Below, piece after piece: positions 62,008 through 64,000 of a DNA stretch of 64,000 bases. Where the stretch lies: the NCBI RefSeq assembly GCF_031755915.1, contig NC_083379.1, positions 17,779,501-17,843,500 of the forward strand, written 5' to 3'. The position numbers were made by a program, and so were the translations under genes. Each line of letters starts with the position of its first letter. Within the stretch, counting starts at the first letter, position 1. The stretch comes from Ziziphus jujuba. Lineage: Eukaryota; Streptophyta; Magnoliopsida; Rosales; Rhamnaceae. Below the pieces are notes generated by a model. It searched no databases and was not told the origin of the DNA. It saw only the letters and a program-made list of their open reading frames with translations.

Positions 62008-62870
62008 GTATTCCTTCTTACATTAAAACAGCTCCAACACCTACGCCCAAAGCATCATTTTCAATTTCAAAAGTATTAGAAAATTTTGGCAAAACTAATA
62101 AAGGTGCATTAGTTGATTTTTCTTTCAACAAATTAAAAGATTTATCTTGTACTTTCCCCCATTTGAAGCCAACGTTCTTCTTTACAACTTCAATCAAAAG
62201 TGCTACGATGGTGCTCAAATCCTAGACAAAGCTTCGATAAAAACTAGCCAAACCATTAAAGCTCCTCACTTGGGTAATGGAGGTGGGTTTCAGCCACTAT
62301 TGGATTGCTTTCACCTTGGGTTTATCAACTTTAATTCCTGCAGCACTTACAACAAATCCTAGAAAAACCAATTCATCCTTACAAAAATCACACTTTTTGA
62401 GGTTAGCAAATAACATTCCTTCCTAAGTACTCCTCAAACTAACCTAAGATGTTCTACATGCTCATCTAAATGCCTATTACATACAAGAATACCATCAAAA
62501 TAAACAACCACAAATTTTCCAATGGATGGACGCATAACATGGTTCATTAATCTCATGAAAATACTAGGTGCACTCGTTAAACCAAAAGGCATGACTAACC
62601 ATTCATACAATCTATGCTTAGTTTTAAATGCAGTTTTCCATTCATCTACCTCTTTCATTCTAATTTAATGATACCCACTCCTAAGATCAATTTTAGTAAA
62701 CATGCATACACCATGTAATTCATCTAACATATCATCTAATATTGGAATTGGATGTCTATACCTAATGGTAATATTATTTATGGCTCTACAATCAACACAC
62801 ATGCGCCATGACCCACCTTTTTTAGGAACTAATAAAATAGGAATAGCACATGGACTCATACTTTCCCTAA
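62008..62870 (-). pseudogene. Reverse transcriptase and start of RNase H, minus-strand gypsy
   Basis: RT motifs [50 protein letters not shown] and [10 protein letters not shown], in which the catalytic YFDD is YFDG. RNase H starts with [19 protein letters not shown] and FEIENDALGVGVGAVL. Stops lie near 62018, 62665 and in the intervening stretch. Confidence 0.88.
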
Positions 62871-64000
62871 TATAACATTTGTCAAGTAATTCACTTACCT
62901 TCCTTTGTAGCTCCTTTGTCTCATCAGGATTACTTCTTTGTACAGATCTATTAGGAATTGCAGCTCCAGCACAAAATCAATTTGATGTTCAATCCCTCGG
63001 ATATGTGATAAACCATTAGGAATTTCATCCAAAAAGACATCATTAAATTCCTGCAAAAGAGAAGAAATAGAACTTGGCAATTCAAGTTCTTCAAGATTAG
63101 CTTGATCATTTAAATATGCATCTTTATAAATCATGACCAGCAGTGGTTTCTTGTTCAAAATTGCTTTATAACATCACCAAAGCTAAGATAAAAATTTTCA
63201 TTTTTCTTCTCTTTCCTTCCTTTTTCTTCCTCTCTCTCTGTCATCTCACCGTTCCTCTCATTCTCGGCTTTTTCAAATTTTTTCCCACTCTTGGCTTTTT
63301 CATCCCTTTTCACCTCTCGGCTTTCCCTCTTTCTTTCACCTCAAGTTTGAGTTGAGGAAACTTACCTGGTTGGTCATGTTCGGTCTTGCCCCCTTGGATA
63401 GGAGTTGAAGCCGTGGGTGCCACACTAGATCTTTCTTTGAGTTTTTTAGCCTCCTTCTTTACTGTATTTGAAGTTAGTCTCTAATACCTCCTTAGGAGTC
63501 AATGGTTCCAGCTTGACCTTTTTACCTTTAAATCTAAAAACAATAGCGTTCTCTCGACCATAATGTATAGTATCTTTATCAAATTACCATGGTCTACCTA
63601 ATAAAATATGTCCGGCATGCATAGGCACAACATCAGACAAAACAACATCCACATATTTATTAATGCTGAATTTTACTTTGGCTTGTTTGTTTAAACAACA
63701 TCCACATATTTATCAATGCTGAATTTTACTGTGGCTTCTTTGTTTACTTTCATTTCACCACTATCATTAAGCCATTATAATCTATATGGTTTGAAATTTT
63801 TAATTGTTGCTAAGTCTAATTTCTCCACCACAACATTACTAATTACATTTGCACAACTTCTACTATGAATTATTCTATTACAGACCTTAACTTGGATTTC
63901 ACAACGAGTGTGGAAGATGTTCTCTCTTTGTATTTAATCCTCATCTTTGTACACGGTCAAGACTCTCCTAGTTACCAAGCTCAATTACATTTGAAGCATT
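62871..64000 (-). pseudogene. Protease and pre-RT spacer, minus-strand gypsy, to the window edge
   Basis: Pre-RT spacer KPLLVMIYKDAYLNDQANLE and [14 protein letters not shown] at 62895-63158. The charged spacer follows, then the protease C-terminus (equivalents of HAGHILLGRPW and KVKFSINKYVDVVL) at about 63500-63760 and the protease DSG region near 63860-63900 in broken frames. The zinc knuckle and gag lie outside. Confidence 0.8.
63641..63746. repeat. 53-bp tandem duplication in gypsy protease
   Basis: AACAACATCCACATATTTAT and the following 33 bases occur twice in a row (63641 and 63694). Sister copies have one. The length is not a multiple of three, so the frame is broken. Confidence 0.88.

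Larger units (their letters stand above)
55593..64000 (-). mobile_element. Ty3/gypsy retrotransposon (CRM-like family), host of two insertions, runs off the window
   Basis: 3' LTR at 55593-56711, then the polyprotein tail to 56838. After a nested element (56839-59927) the same frame resumes at 59933 (…INENA before the gap, HKLDLLGEYN after it, read on the minus strand). Integrase, RNase H, RT, the pre-RT spacer and protease follow toward the right edge. A solo LTR splits RNase H at 61264-62002. The 5' LTR and most of gag lie outside. Many stops, an integrase deletion and a 53-bp duplication make it inactive. Confidence 0.9.

Overview
This window looks like a repeat-dense, AT-rich stretch of a plant nuclear genome, most likely a woody or perennial eudicot. 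I cannot name the species from sequence alone. The evidence is one cysteine-rich receptor-like kinase (CRK) gene with plant introns, a decayed DUF26 paralogue, and roughly fifty kilobases of nested LTR retrotransposons (Ty3/gypsy, Ty1/copia, a TRIM and solo LTRs). No rRNA, tRNA gene, CRISPR array or bacterial-style operon is visible.

Layout. 1-1503: AT-rich, no gene. 1504-9075: a very long non-coding LTR (1504-2806 plus 6244-about 9075) split by a second LTR of the same family (2807-6243). 9348-15470: a miniature TRIM retrotransposon on the minus strand, itself split by an internally deleted Ty3/gypsy element (9521-15290, plus strand). 15998-19323: the CRK gene in seven exons. It is nearly complete but carries an in-frame stop in exon 1 and an AT where the donor GT of intron 3 should be. 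20880-27874: a decayed Ty1/copia element (minus) holding a solo gypsy LTR. 28322-29072: a DUF26 pseudogene (minus). 29775-34924 and 43038-43520: minus-strand copies of the long LTR family, one of them split by a near-complete gypsy element (34925-43037, plus). 43521-about 46840: a degenerate copia with a MITE-like insert. 46985-52266: a non-coding LTR element with a tandem-repeat block and a solo LTR. About 53150-55592: a direct-repeat pair around a small repetitive ORF. 55593 to the window end: a minus-strand gypsy element containing two dated insertions, a deletion-derivative gypsy (56839-59927, target duplication AGCAT on both sides) and a solo LTR (61264-62002, target duplication TACGG on both sides).

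How the parts relate. All gypsy copies belong to one family. It has TGATGCGAAT...TTCGTATCA LTRs of about 1.1 kb and a polyprotein that runs through the polypurine tract into the 3' LTR, an arrangement known from CRM-type chromoviruses. Two copies share the same loss of reverse transcriptase, RNase H and most of integrase, so they form a non-autonomous subfamily that must have been moved by full-length relatives such as the ones at 34925 and 55593. The CRK gene and the DUF26 pseudogene are probably remnants of one local cluster, now separated by the copia insertion. I saw no convincing undescribed biological system. The most informative material is the nested-insertion history, the shared deletion derivative, the TRIM, and the two lesions in the CRK gene.
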